DNA of 64,000 nt from Paraphoma chrysanthemicola (GCA_020744225.1 JAGMWG010000008.1:558001-622000), one strand, 5' to 3'; shown: positions 1 to 11,353, numbered from the stretch's first letter. Notes: generated by a model from the letters alone, not told the origin. Made by a program: numbers and translations.

Positions 1-2
1 AA

Positions 3-392
3 CGCCACTACTTCGACGGTCTAATCTTTCACCGTATAATACCGGGCTTCATGATCCAGGGCGGTGATCCTACAGGCACTGGCCGCGGCGGCGCATCCAT
101 CTACGGCGAGAAATTCGAGGACGAGATCTCGCCAGCTCTCAAGCACACCGGCGCAGGCATTCTCAGTATGGCAAACTCGGGCCCCAATACAAATGGATCA
201 CAATTCTTTATTACCTTGGCACCGACACCATGGCTGGACGGCAAACACACAATCTTTGGCAGAGTGAAGAGTGGCATGCAGGTGGTGAAGAAGCTGGGAA
301 TGGTTAAGACAGACAAGGAGGATAAGCCGGTGGAGGAGGTCAAGATCAACAGAGCGTATTCACCAGAGAAGAGCAATCTCCTCGAGGATTGA
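3..392 (+). CDS. Cyclophilin-type peptidyl-prolyl isomerase, PPIL1-like (3' part)
   Basis: The reading frame is open from base 3, so the first exon(s) lie outside the window; about 129 C-terminal residues are visible, ending in TGA at 390-392. Motifs of the cyclophilin core are intact: FHRIIPGFMIQGGDPTGTG with the catalytic Arg, Phe and Gln, then MANSGPNTNGSQFFIT and WLDGKHTIFGRV with the cyclosporin-binding Trp. The short tail after the domain (VEEVKINRAYSPEK) and the absence of any extra domain fit the single-domain PPIL1/Cyp1 group, which in other eukaryotes is a spliceosome-associated prolyl isomerase acting in the nucleus. That role is inferred from the family. The methionine at 51 is internal to the domain and is not the start. 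Confidence 0.93.
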   Translation, partial: RHYFDGLIFHRIIPGFMIQGGDPTGTGRGGASIYGEKFEDEISPALKHTGAGILSMANSGPNTNGSQFFITLAPTPWLDGKHTIFGRVKSGMQVVKKLGMVKTDKEDKPVEEVKINRAYSPEKSNLLED

Positions 393-682
393 AGCAGGAG
401 CTCTTGGCGGAGCGATCTGTACGCCAACGGCGCGCCATCCCACTCGGCGCGCCATGGCCAGGACACGCCTTGAAGCACTAATATGGCGGGGTTGACCTCA
501 ACGTATTCGACAATTACCCACGGCAGTCGACGAGGTACATGAGGCACTGTGGTACACCAGGGAGGGGCCTTCCAGGACGGCGCCCGCGAATGAGGATGCG
601 CACGCTGATCAACACCGCCTGCTACTGCATAGGAGTGAGTTGCATGCTCAACGCTCTTCCATTCGTTTGCTCATAGATACAT

Positions 683-2043
683 CTAGCTCAACGGACCATT
701 TGGGTGAATAAGAACCTTCGTGTACCCCTCGATCCTCTTGTCAAATTTCTCGTAAGCGACCGGCGCCTCATCGATGTTGATCTCATGCGAAACTACAAAG
801 CTCGGCTTTGCCTTCCCCGACACAATCATATCCCGGAGATACCTGTTATAAGACTTCACGTTGCATTGTCCGGTGCCTAGTGAGAGGCCCTGTCACTGGG
901 TTAGCACAGCCTCTGGCCATTGGGATCAGGCAAGGGATGCGCATACCTTTTCGAACAGCTTTCCGAAGGATATCAGGATTTGACCCTTCTTGCTCTGCTC
1001 ATCTGGCGCTCCTGGATCAGCAGGGACGTAGAGCCCTGGGATGCCAAGTCCACCCGTTGGACGTGTCACCATAATCAGCTGGTCTAGGACGATGTTGGGC
1101 TTCTCTTTGCTACCCGATGCATCCACTGCTTGGTAACCAACAGCATCTACCGCTCTGTCGACCATACCGTCATTCAGCTTAATGATCTGCTCCACCGGAT
1201 CACTCTTCTTGAAATCGATCGGTATGCAACCTATCTTTTCCGCAGCTTGAAGGCGCTCGGGTACTGTGTCGACCACAAAAACTTTACTTGCACCACGGAG
1301 GATGCCGCTGTAGGCCGCCATTAGGCCAACGGGTCCTGCGCCGAATACTGCAACGCTCTCGCCAGACTTGAAGCCCGCTAGAACCAGGCCATGCCATCCC
1401 GTTGGAAAGATGTCTGCAAGCAGTATAAAGTCTGCCTCGTGCTCAGTGCCCTTGGGCAGCTTGAGCGCGTTGAAGTCGGCAAATGGAACGCGAAGATATT
1501 GCGCCTGACCTCCTTGGTAAGGACCCATTGCGACATATCCATACGCTCCGCCCGCAAAACCTGGATTTACGCTGTCGTAAAATGTCAGCCTCTGCTCACC
1601 GCATCTTCCCATGCACATTATTACCCAGTACAGAATGCGGTACGCCCTTCTTCGCAGTTGCGACATCTACCGTCGGCTACATTGAAGGGTAGTACGATTC
1701 TGTCGCCCTTCTCTAGGAGAGTCACCCCTGGCCCAGTCTCGATGACCACCCCCATATTCTCGTGGCCAAACACAAGTCCAGCCTCCGCTGCCGTTCTCCC
1801 CTGGTACATGTGGAGATCTGACCCACAAATAGCGGAAGTGGTCACTTTGACAACTACGTCATCGGGGTGTTGTATCTTTGGTAGTTCGACTTCTTTGACC
1901 GACACCTTGAAAGGTCCTTCGTAATGTACAGCTTTCATCTTGTCTCCCATGTTCGATACTGGCTGCGCCTGTTCCGTGCCTGGATCGTTGTCAGGGTCGA
2001 GGAGAGGGATTGTTTGTAATGTGTCTTGGGGGGTGCGAGACAT
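683..2043 (-). CDS. Zinc-dependent alcohol dehydrogenase, formaldehyde-dehydrogenase-like
   Basis: Three exons: 2043-1625, 1571-947 and 889-683, joined by canonical introns (1624-1572, 946-890), give 416 residues. MDR-family features are in order: catalytic zinc ligands in ICGSDLH and FGHE, the structural-zinc cysteines in CRNCEEGRTAFC, and the Rossmann motif GAGPVGLMAA. The layout matches the glutathione-independent formaldehyde dehydrogenase-like branch of medium-chain dehydrogenases; such enzymes oxidise alcohols or aldehydes with NAD(P) in the cytosol. Start choice is uncertain: ATG at 2043 adds a 35-residue lead, while ATGs at 1950 or 1938 (MKAVHYEG) would start at the usual family N-terminus; the frame is open up to 2262. 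The substrate cannot be read from sequence. Confidence 0.88.
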
Positions 2044-2267
2044 GACGTCTAATATGTCGCCTGATGTGGGATAAGACACGAAGAGCAAGGATACTGCGGA
2101 GTCGCTGCAAGCAGCTGGGTCCGGATGCCATTTCTGGGTCTTATACTTCGGTTCATTTTCGCTATTTGGAACAATCGTCATGAAATATGAGGGGTTGTTG
2201 CGGATGCGACGATCGTTTGTGGGGTAACTAGCAGTTCCGATCCGGAAGCGCGTCGGATACATCGGGC

Positions 2268-3177
2268 TTAACCATACTCGTCTGCACTATGATCCAAGCT
2301 GTCCACGAAGAACACACCGTGAACGCCGGAGATGTATTTCACGCTTAGACTGGTCCTTAGATGCGGTATAATATAGGCAGATGGTGGCAGCTGTCTCGTA
2401 CTCGAGGATGACGATTTCCTCGGGTGTGGTGGAAAGTACGCGGATGGCGTCAAGCCTAGTTGACTCGAGGACTGTGGCTCGGGAGCGGGCACGACAACGG
2501 GCGGCGCGCGTGCGACCGATACAGTGCGAAGTGGAGGAGTCGATTTCGAGCGCAGACGGTCAACGACAGTCTGAAAGTCGTTCGGTTTGGTCAGCTCGTA
2601 CACCGCAGGCTCTTCGTGCCACCATCGAGGAGGCTCTGCTCGAGTTAGTGCTGTATAGTCGACGAGGAGTCGATCACTTACGCTTCCCTGGGGCCCAACT
2701 GACGCGGAGAAGAGGAATAACAAGCGCATGAGCGCGCCTAGGCTTGCTCATCTTGACCACAACAAGTGAGGTAGGATCGCTGCTCTTTCGCACGACTTCT
2801 GTTGGAGCAAGCACCTTCAGTAGCTGGTAGAAGGTGGTCGCTGCACGCGACAAAGAACAGTCGACACCCAGGATGGCGGACGCGTCTGGAAAATCCTCGA
2901 AGACTTTGAGACCTTCGTCAGTGTACAAATTCAAGCATTAAGAGAGACTGGCTTTCTTACAAGACGGGGCCATTCCATGATTCAGACCATCGACAGAGAA
3001 TACACCGCGAACGCTGGAGATGTAATTGACATCTGGATCAGCAGCGCCATCTGACGGCGCGCTCTTCCACAACGGCAGTCGACGATCGCGTACTCGACCA
3101 GAAGGAACAGATTGCAGAAAGGCACAGAGGCACAGAGGATGCGTGAATAAGATGGAGGCAGTTACTGGGGAGGTAGC
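2268..3177 (-). CDS. Hypothetical protein, multi-exon, 5' end unresolved
   Basis: I do not recognise the family. Three minus-strand segments join in phase through canonical introns: 3177(?)-2961, 2912-2682 and 2638-2268, the last intron (2681-2639) having a clear ACTAAC branch site. No ATG is found in the first segment, which opens after a stop and a possible acceptor near 3178, so upstream exon(s) are missing from the model. The product is Pro/Ser-rich in the C-terminal third. It contains an internal near-duplication: NYISSVRGVFSVDGLNH in the first segment against KYISGVHGVFFVDSLDH near the C-terminus. It could be an active gene or a relic; splice consistency favours a gene. Confidence 0.45.
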
Positions 3178-4593
3178 CTAGTTTTAGAAATCTGTTCTAT
3201 TATGATTATTTACAAAGCGCTGACGAGACTGCCATCATAACCGGAGAAAGTTGAACAGCAACTTCGCAGTCTCCATGACGCAAGATTAATATGGATACCA
3301 TAAGATGAAGCCCATAAAGTAGGCCTGCCACAAGAGAAGCCCAAATGAATCCCATAAACGAATGTCCTGTTAGAGGGACTGCCATGCTGCTTGTCATAGG
3401 AGAGAAGACGTCAAAGAGTGGCAAAACCTCCGCAATGGATACCATAAACAAGACGCTAATTGTCAGCATTGCCTTTGCAATGGATACCATAAAGAAGACT
3501 CCTCTCAGTCCATGAGCTTGCATATACCCATGTCTGAGCCCAAAGAGTAAAGTGAATTGTCGGGACCTGTTTGACAAATGATTCAACGGTACGCAGCACA
3601 CCGGAAAAAGAAAGAGTTGTTGACCCCGTTAATACAAAACACTGATTAATCAGGAATGAAGAATAACATACTGCACCATGACAGCTCAGATGGGACACTC
3701 CTGGATGCCCTCGCGTGTGCTTACGTCTGCAGTATTACCTTTATAACGCATTGAGGGCCTTTAGGCTTTTACCCCAAGGCCGTCTTTGCTACTCTAGCAG
3801 CAGTCGCATCTATTTGCGCTGCGCGTAAAAGATGTTATGGAAGGGCTAGATCTGTTATCCCACCGGAGCTGCAAAGGTGCAGTACGTTAGACAATCGCAG
3901 CACACTTCGACAACAGTACGTGAAGACGTCGTAAGAAATTAGTTACTAGACAAAATCATATTGTTGCCAATAGCCTATTTTCTCCGTTTGAGCTTAGCGG
4001 TATCTTTTTGTAGAAGGAGATGAATGAAGAGAGACATGGATGGGTGAGTAAGTTCCAAATCGCAGCAAGACTCAGAAGTAAGAATACAACGCCAGATAAC
4101 TTAGGGCACAATCTTAGCAGCAACGAGAGTAGAGTAATTAAACACGAAGATATGAGAGAGCTACATGTGAGCATACGACAAAGCTACGTCTCCAGCTATA
4201 TACAGGAAACGGATGAGATCAGATAACTAAACTATGTCGCGCATCCAACACACACCACAATTGAGAAATGCTGAAAGATTATGCTGAAGTAGATGAGCTG
4301 GCGATTCATAGTTAAGTCAAGTCGCAACGTAACACGTCGAGGCAATGTGCGACAGTGAATGTATGACCATAAAAAAAGCTTGAGAGCAGGACATGCGGCC
4401 ATCAGAGTGCGTGCGACGTGCGATAGTCGATGGATGGCCATCAAGGATGCTCGAGAGCAGGCAGGTAGTTCTCAACACGCGCCGCGAGTCGATGGATGAC
4501 CATAGAAGCACCGACGGTATGAGAGTATCATCGTAGCACCGGCTGCCAGGCGTTTCTTCCGAGCGGAGCGTTCTCTGTCCCTTGCGTTCCTTG
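3178..4593. other. Gene-poor stretch with degenerate short repeats
   Basis: No convincing gene. The stretch holds scattered copies of the 12-mer ATGGATACCATA (3291, 3435, 3480), a segment at about 3846-3910 that resembles 15068-15130, and imperfect repeats at 4362-4505 described separately. Open frames here are short and show no conserved motif. Confidence 0.5.
4362..4505. repeat. Degenerate tandem repeat, about 62-71 bp unit
   Basis: Three imperfect units start near 4362, 4433 and 4495. Read on the minus strand each carries TATGGTCAT or GATGGCCAT followed by CCATCGACT-like sequence; the first two units also share GAGAGCAGG downstream on the plus strand. Spacing is 71 and 62 bp. The units are too diverged to be a recent minisatellite. 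Confidence 0.5.
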
Positions 4594-5060
4594 TCAATCG
4601 CTTCGCTTGTCCTTCTCCGACTCCAATCCGGCCTCGCACCGGGCCTTGCCCTCTGCGTACTCTCTCCGACCGCGCTCTCTCTGCTTCGCGTTATGTGCGA
4701 GACGCTGCGCTTCGTTTTTCGCTGGCTCAATCTCAGCCTGTCGCAAGGTAGCTTTCTTTATGGATCTTCTCGCGTCAGCGGCTTTTCCAGTGGCCTTGTG
4801 TTTCGAGCCTCTGGCCTCGGCCTCGGCAGTTGGCAACGCTCGCTCCTCAGCCTTCCTCTTCTCAACATAGGCACGTTGTTTGGCATTTCTCCCCAAACGC
4901 TTGGCCTTCTCTTTCTCTGATTCAAGACCCTGATCCCGCAATGTCTTTTGCCATGCCAATTGTTCCTTTCGTGCGGAATATCTCGTGGCTCTCGCGCGCT
5001 CTTTACATTCCGCGCACAAAACGAACGTTGTCGAATAAGCACCATAGATCGCCTGGACGC
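4594..5060 (-). CDS. Hypothetical Lys/Arg/Glu-rich protein
   Basis: An open frame of over 140 residues on the minus strand, with no ATG near its 5' end; it begins after a stop near 5070 and probably follows an intron acceptor such as TTCTAG or TCCTAG there. The visible protein starts with a CxxC pair (LCAECKERARATRYSARK) and is then almost wholly charged and helical. Two related segments can be seen: ESEKEKAKRLGRNAKQRAY and PAKNEAQRLAHNAKQRERG, followed in both by similar Arg/Glu-rich sequence. The CxxC plus basic tail recalls small fungal proteins that may bind nucleic acid, but no function can be assigned. Start and exon number are uncertain. Confidence 0.4.
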
Positions 5061-5238
5061 TAGGAGAATTCTAGAAGGCGGCAGTGTCGGACAAGTGTAG
5101 ATCCACGCCCCGGATCAAACGAAAGACTTGTCGAGCATCGGTCTTCAGAGAGAGAGGCTTGAGGTAGTCGCCGAGTTGAGAGGTATTCAAGTACCTAGGT
5201 AATTGAAATGGCACGGCCGCCGAAAGTGGTCTAGCATA

Positions 5239-6150
5239 TCAGACAACAGCAGGACGTTTCTCTAGTCTGCAGAAAAAGCGCCAGAGGGGTGGATTCAAGA
5301 CGTCCAGATCAGGGAAGAGCTTTGCGACATCATGCAGAACGTTGTACTCAGCCACGTTGAGATCCAAAAGCCGTGTGTCGCTGATGGTAGACTGCATTCT
5401 GGTCATGCGAGCGGTCAGTGAAACAGACGGCTGCTCATCCTCTGCGTGATTGTTGGTCATACCCGGACTAGATTGCAATGCATCAACATTGTCGTCGTCG
5501 GAAAGAGACTCATCGTCGCCAGAGCGCTGTACACTGGGCGGGAGCGAAGAAGGTAAGGTAGCCATGGCGGATGGCGCGGTCATGGATACCATAGAATCAA
5601 ACCCGGCATGGTCGACATTGTGTTGCAGCGCAGGCGAAATTTTGGTGGAATGGGACATCATGGACTTGATAATGATGCCTTGGAGACGCGGCCGGCTAGA
5701 AGCAGGTGGCGTCGGCGCCTGGGTGTGCGCGACGAATGAATTGCTTGGGCGTGGCTGGAGAGTCCGCTGTGGCGGCCGCGAGGGCCCGGAAACCATCTCC
5801 ACGGTCCAAGTGGGTGTCAAAAAGGTGGTTGGACTTCATACGGCTATATTAAGCCGCCAGGTTGCTTTACTCAAAGGTCTGGTCTGAGCAAGTATGGAAG
5901 CGGCATCAGAGTGACCTGCGAGCGGCGACTTCATGGCAGCATCGTCAGAGGATGAAATGCCGGCACTCTCGTCACGATTTCCACTCATGGTCTTGTTTTC
6001 GTCGTTCTCGCTGTCATTCTCGCTGTCGTTCTCGTCGTCTACTTCATCAGATTCGTCGAGTTCATCAACCTCATCGAGTTCGTCAAGGTCACTGACTTGG
6101 TCGTCCTGTGAATGTACCTCATCGTTGTTATCATGCCAAAATTGCGAACA
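5239..6150 (-). CDS. Hypothetical acidic, disordered protein
   Basis: Two segments join in phase: an upstream exon ending at 5842 and a downstream exon 5796-5239, with a 45-nt intron (GTATGA..GGAG). The upstream exon carries a Asp/Glu/Asn/Ser tract (6000-6105) of the type DELDEVDELDESDEVDDEN, and the downstream exon is Ser/Pro-rich with another acidic patch and a hydrophobic, probably folded C-terminus (LDLNVAEYNVLHDVAKLFPD). The 5' end is not resolved: the frame is open to about 6185 without a convincing start, though an in-frame ATG (MSGNRDES) lies near 5988. Family and role are unknown. Acidic low-complexity proteins of this sort are common in nuclei, but nothing here proves that. Confidence 0.42.
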
Positions 6151-6465
6151 GCCGAACGACGTCCGATTGAGCCAGGATTTAGTCGGCTGATACTATACCT
6201 TGCCTCACCATCGTTCTCGACTCGGCCAATTGTCCAATCATCAAACGCCCAGCTCGCGGGCTGCAACGGGACCAGGGTATCGAGTGCGAAATACGAGGCT
6301 GAACTTGGTCGGCGAATCACGTTCGATTGTGTATTTTGATACCACCGAAACCTCCAATGAGATCACTTCAAAAGCGCCTCAGATATCTTGAAATCCCGTG
6401 CCTTGCTTGGCAACGACGTTTAAGGGTGTCCATTCCACGCTCAATGATTAAATTTATCTCCGACC

Positions 6466-7233
6466 ATGCAGCCTCTATTTTCCCCTAGTCAATTGGCTCT
6501 TCTGCTTACTGGAGTTGTATCGACTTTTGCAGCCAAGAGCGATGGACTACACGCTGCCAAATTTCCGATTGAGCAAGTCGACCTGCCAGTCCTCAATGGA
6601 AGCGAATCCGCAAACCCGCACAGCTTGTCAAATTTGTTCGGCCGACAAGGTGAGACAAGACTCGTGAAGTCAGCTTCATGGCTAATTCGTCTCCAGGCAC
6701 TGGGCGTTGTTTCACAGCTAGCGGAGAGCGCTTCGATTGCATGAATCCAGCTATAGATAGCTGCGTCAGTCACACTTGAATATTAGAGATCACGTACTGA
6801 TTCCATTCAGTGTCAGGGAGCTGCCAAAGCGGGATGCTGCGACGGGACCAAGAAGTTGCAATGTATTGTACCAGCAAATACCGAAGCATTTTGTTGCTAC
6901 AACGAAAGCACGGCATGTGGTACCGAATGTTGCGCATACGGCTGGACGTGCTGCTCCAGCTCATCGTCTACTTGTTGCTCCGACACGTACGGGCAATGTT
7001 GCGGTGGTAGATGCTGCGAGAGCAGCAGACAGTGCTGCGGAGGCGAGTGCTGCAGCATAGGCTTTGAGTGCAGCGCAAATGGGAATAGCTGCGTGAGAAA
7101 AACGACGCCGGTGCTCACAGTGACGAGCACAACCGTGGTTAGCTCACAGGGAACGAACGTGGCGTATATCAAGAAGGCAGGAGAAGGGATGGGACTTGCT
7201 GGTTTGGTGGTGGCTGCGGCAGGACTCATGTGA
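6466..7233 (+). CDS. Secreted Cys-rich protein with GPI-type tail
   Basis: Three exons, 6466-6649, 6697-6764 and 6811-7233, join in phase to 224 residues. The N-terminus is a signal peptide (MQPLFSPSQLALLLTGVVSTFAA). The middle is extremely Cys-rich, with about ten CC doublets spaced by short Gly/Ser/Thr runs (for example CCGGRCCESSRQCCGGECC). A Thr/Ser/Val-rich segment and a short hydrophobic C-terminus (GLAGLVVAAAGLM) suggest GPI anchoring to the plasma membrane or wall. The disulfide-dense pattern resembles small fungal surface or effector-like proteins; I know no named domain that fits exactly. Function is unknown. Confidence 0.82.
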
Positions 7234-7979
7234 AGCTTTCACGACTGACACTGAGGAGAGGCGGGACATGAGACACCCAATTAACCCAATTGCACATCGG
7301 CAGATATTGCAAGTAAACTGCTTATGTTCATACCGAGTCTCCAGACATGGCGAGGGCGGTCAACGCATTCGCACAGACATGCGTATCGCCAAGGGTCAAG
7401 TCGTGCTCTCACTGAATTACAAGATCACAAGTCGCATATTGTCTTGTGTGTTCCATCTTCGACGGTCATCATTTGGCTCCAGGTGTAAACACGGTCTTGA
7501 CGACGTTGATTCATCAGAACGAAGGTGGCGCAAATAGTCTGTGTCAATAATCCGACTTTTGGTCCGTAAGTGGCGGCCACTCGGATGAAGGATGAAGTTG
7601 CGCCTTAGGATAGAGCAGGCATGAACATCAAGAACGTTTTGAAGTGCTCTGTTATCCCTCTGATGTCATCGCTATAGAGTGTCTCCGATGTTACACATGC
7701 GGACGACCTGGCTGAGCATATCGTTGTTGTCGTTGGTGATTGAGATATCGCAACTTGGGAAAGTCAATGGCGGGGCTCTGCGTGCCTGGCTAGTACGACT
7801 AGATTCGTCCGTTGGAAGCGATTTGGCGGTTCGCCTAAGTGATACACCAACATCCTCGTGTCAGCACCTCGTATACATCTACCATCTATGGAGTACATCA
7901 TGCAAACAGGACCCCGAAACAAGTCCATGGTGTAAGGTGTGCTGCATTTTCCTCCTCATACCAAGCACGTCTCCAAAGT
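7234..7979. other. Intergenic, nothing recognised
   Basis: About 750 bases between the Cys-rich gene and the dehydrogenase. Open frames are present but lack motifs, and I see no repeat or RNA gene. Confidence 0.5.
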
Positions 7980-8978
7980 ATGGTTGCGTACTCCAGCATC
8001 AAAGCCTGCAATGCTCTCATCAACAACGATACAGCACCTCGCGTGGCTGTCTTTGTCGGCGGCACATCTGGGATTGGTCAGATAACAATCAAAGCCTTGG
8101 TCGCAACAGGTGTCAGTTCGAAAATTTACCTCGTCGGGCGCAAGAGCTCATACGGGCGCGCCAAAATCTTCATACAAGAAATGCAGAACCTAAACCCGGA
8201 CGCTTACATCATCTGGGCTGAAGGCGAGGTCTCCCTACTCTCCGAAGTCCAACGAATATGTAGCGCAATCAAGAGCAAAGAGAGACACATCGACTTGCTC
8301 TTCCTGACCACGGGCTACACACCTTTCGGCGCACGCAGCGAGACACCCGAGGGCTTGGAAATCTCGCAGGCGTTGACGTACTACTCGCGCATGCTCTTCA
8401 TCTGCCAGCTTCTTCCGCTCTTGGAAAAATCAGAAGCGCCAAGAGTGGTTGGAGTGCTGGCAGGCGGCATGGAGCGTGCTTCTCTCGACCTGGAGGACAT
8501 CGATTTGAAGGAGCCAGGCAACTTTGGTATGGTAAAGGCGCAAGCACATAACTGCACTATGAACACGATCAGCATGGAAATTCTAGCCACTGAGAACCCT
8601 CATGTGACTTTCATTCATTCGATGCCTGGTTGGGTCGCGACTGGGAATGTGTGGAGAGGAGTCGATGATCCAAACTCATTCATGGGCTGGTTCGTCTGGT
8701 TGATTCTTGCGCCGCTGATTAGCTTATTCTCGTTCTCGGAAGAGGAGTCAGGCCAGCGCAATTTGTTCCAATCTACAAGTGCTGCTTTTGGTGGTCGCGG
8801 TACATCCTGGACAGGCAAACTGGGGGTGAACACGCTAAACAAGCAGGAGAATGGACTGTTTCTTGTTGGGTACAAGTGTGACTGCACGCAGAATGCGCGG
8901 GTCTTGTCTGTGCTTCGGGACAACGCGCAGAAGAAAGTTTGGGATCATACCTTGGAGGTTCTGAAGCCGTATGCGTGA
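7980..8978 (+). CDS. Short-chain dehydrogenase/reductase-like protein
   Basis: A single-exon gene of 332 residues. ATG 7980 (MVAYSSIK) is preferred; the frame is open upstream to 7839 but that part is not conserved-looking. A Rossmann nucleotide-binding motif is clear: VAVFVGGTSGIGQITIKAL, followed by a basic segment (LVGRKSSYGRAK) at the position that favours NADP. The usual catalytic YxxxK is not obvious; the region where it should lie reads NFGMVKAQAHNCTMN. A hydrophobic stretch (WFVWLILAPLISLFSF) may be a membrane-facing helix. The protein resembles fungal SDR proteins of unknown substrate found near secondary-metabolism genes. Whether it is an active oxidoreductase is uncertain because the catalytic pair is not seen. 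Confidence 0.82.
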   Translation: MVAYSSIKACNALINNDTAPRVAVFVGGTSGIGQITIKALVATGVSSKIYLVGRKSSYGRAKIFIQEMQNLNPDAYIIWAEGEVSLLSEVQRICSAIKSKERHIDLLFLTTGYTPFGARSETPEGLEISQALTYYSRMLFICQLLPLLEKSEAPRVVGVLAGGMERASLDLEDIDLKEPGNFGMVKAQAHNCTMNTISMEILATENPHVTFIHSMPGWVATGNVWRGVDDPNSFMGWFVWLILAPLISLFSFSEEESGQRNLFQSTSAAFGGRGTSWTGKLGVNTLNKQENGLFLVGYKCDCTQNARVLSVLRDNAQKKVWDHTLEVLKPYA

Positions 8979-9789
8979 CGAAGGACCAGCCTCACAGAAC
9001 GTGGAAGCAATGGGGGAAAAACTGTGATGCACAATTAAGCAAGCTGGGAATTTTTGTGGCACTGCATTCACTTTGAATCGTAGTGTAGAGTCACTAGTAT
9101 ATGATTGACAAGGATCCGGCTTCGCTTTCGAATGCACAGTCGTTAGGCGATTGACACCCCCGATTAATAGCCCATACCGCGCGTTGCTTCTTTCCCCGAA
9201 TGTCTACTGTGGTTATACTTACAGCCTACTCGAGAAATTGCTAGCTATACTTTTTGAGCGCTAAATTGGTCGTGGGCTTGCTGGAATGGGCCTTTCATCC
9301 CAAGGCTTTCGGTTTGGCTTGATCTGCGTCCTGGACTCAATGACACGATTCTGAGCTTGAAACTGCGAACGAGTATGGAAGTGTAAAACGTGTGATTCTT
9401 CGAAATCGCGCTGGACTTGTCAGAGTAAGAGCCTATATTCAAGTTCATCAGCTGGCAATAATGGAAGCTACTACGTGACCGATCGACCCGAAAGAAGAAT
9501 TCGGCGTCATGACGTTCGACCATCTTTAAGATAGGAAGCCTCAGGGTCATAATCATGCTTTGTACGCTATGCAAGTCCAAATTCAGAGTGCGTCTACGCG
9601 CGTGCTGGTGGCATTGTCGTACGACCGAACGACGCACGAGACACGTACAAGCCGGTCGGCGTACTTAGCCTGGACAAACAGCACTTGCATATAATATCAG
9701 ACGTGGACAGGAGCATTGTAACTCTGTATTGACATTAACTCTTGCTTGTTTTATACGTCAGCAAGAGCAATTCCGGCACTTGCCCTCTT
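8979..9789. other. Intergenic, nothing recognised
   Basis: About 800 bases between the convergent dehydrogenase and MFS genes. No gene, repeat or RNA is recognised. Confidence 0.5.
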
Positions 9790-11353
9790 TCAAATCGTAA
9801 AGCGGAAGTTTGGATCTTCCAACAACACTTTCTCTCCCCGATCAGCCTTCGCATTCTCGCTCCGGAAGTAGACAGTCAATACTCCGACAATCATGATCAC
9901 AAGAACATTGCATGCCATGCAAGCTGCAAAGCCAGGCACATACGATGGCGCATCCGCCGTCCTGAAGATGAGCGCGCCAGCGATCCCTCCGATGCCGCCA
10001 ATGCCCGTCAAGGAAGCTGAACAGAATGCGCGGCGCCACTGTCCACGGATGTTGTTGGCTTGGTATGCCATGACGCTTGGAATGGCCGAATTGGTGCCAG
10101 AGACCGTGATGAAAACGCCGACGTACTGAGCCCAAGGGTTTTTCGCAAACCCCATGATGGGCAAGCCCACCAGAGATACCATGCAGAGGAATACCAACAC
10201 AGGCCCACGTGTTCTATACTTGTCGCTGAACCAAGCTGCTCCGTACATCAGGAAGCCTGAGAACGCGTAAGGAGGTGCGCCTAAACACTGGCTCATTGCC
10301 ATGCTGAATTTGAGTTTCGTCGAAAGGATGATGGGTAGGAAGAAAGCAAAGCCGTATGCGATGGTTGTGACGAAGAGCAGAATCATCGCAAATGCGTAAA
10401 TGTACCAGTCCTTGCCAGCAGCGAGAAACTTGTTCCAGGAGAACTTCTCGGCTGATGCATCACCGCGATCTGCATTGAGTCGGTCAATGACAAGATCCAG
10501 TTCGTCGGGCTTTAGAAAACCCCATGATGGCTTGGCCTTTTCCTCGTCGGGAAACTTAACGATGAAGATGACGGCGAAGAGAGCGACGCCGCAGGTAATG
10601 ACACCTTCCATGATGAAGATCCTACGATCAGGTCAGCGGGATAACAATCAAGTGGTGCAATGAATGAGACTGACCATCGCCACCCACGGATGCCTTGCAC
10701 ACCTTCCATTTGTTGGAGACCATATGCAAGAATACCGCTCATGGCGGATGCGATGCTTCCAACGAAATAGAACACACTATAACGCTTCGCGACCTCGACT
10801 ACATCTGATCAGCGGCTATTGCTTCTACCACATATCACATGCGAGATGACTTACACTTCGTATACCAACAGCTGAGCAGATAAAGGCATCCAGGGAAATA
10901 ACCGCTTTCTAAGAGGCCAAGCACCAATCTTAATGGGATCAAGCTCGGCCACGTCTTGGTAAAGCCAAAGCCAACGATGACCGCGCCCCAAGCGATGCAG
11001 ATTCCTGGCAGAAACCATCGAGGGCCAACCTTGCGGCATATGATGATCATGAATGGTTGGCATAAGACGTAGGTGATGAAGAAGCACAGGTTGACGAGGT
11101 TGTAACCGTACCCGCGACCCATTTTCAGGTCCACGAGCATACCGGCGATGGCGGCGTTGGAGACATTCTTCCTGTCCATAAGAGAGATTCCATACATAGC
11201 ACCGAGAGCCGGAATAAGACGCCAATCTACCCTGTGGCGTAGCTTTGCGGCGAGTTTGGGGTCGGTCGTGTCCGAGGAAGAGTCGGAGCCAAGACCCTTC
11301 TCGACCTTTTCGATATGTTCCATAGCTTCATCTTTGGTGCTGTCGTGAGACAT
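9790..11353 (-). CDS. MFS transporter, allantoate/pantothenate permease (ACS) type
   Basis: Exons 11353-10855, 10798-10675 and 10621-9790 join in phase to 484 residues. About 12 membrane helices can be counted. Family signatures include WRLIPALGAMYGISLMDRKN near the first helix, LGLLESGYFPGCLYLLSCWY, and GWRWIFIMEG across the second splice junction. This is the Dal5/Tna1/Liz1-like anion:cation symporter group, whose members import allantoate, nicotinate, pantothenate or similar small organic anions at the plasma membrane. The substrate cannot be decided. The gene is convergent with the upstream short-chain dehydrogenase and has about 800 bp of 5' space. Confidence 0.93.

Noticed and set aside
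4317..4730. Minus-strand open frame of 137 codons
   Set aside because: It runs through the degenerate tandem repeat and the charged gene in another frame; composition is repeat-derived.
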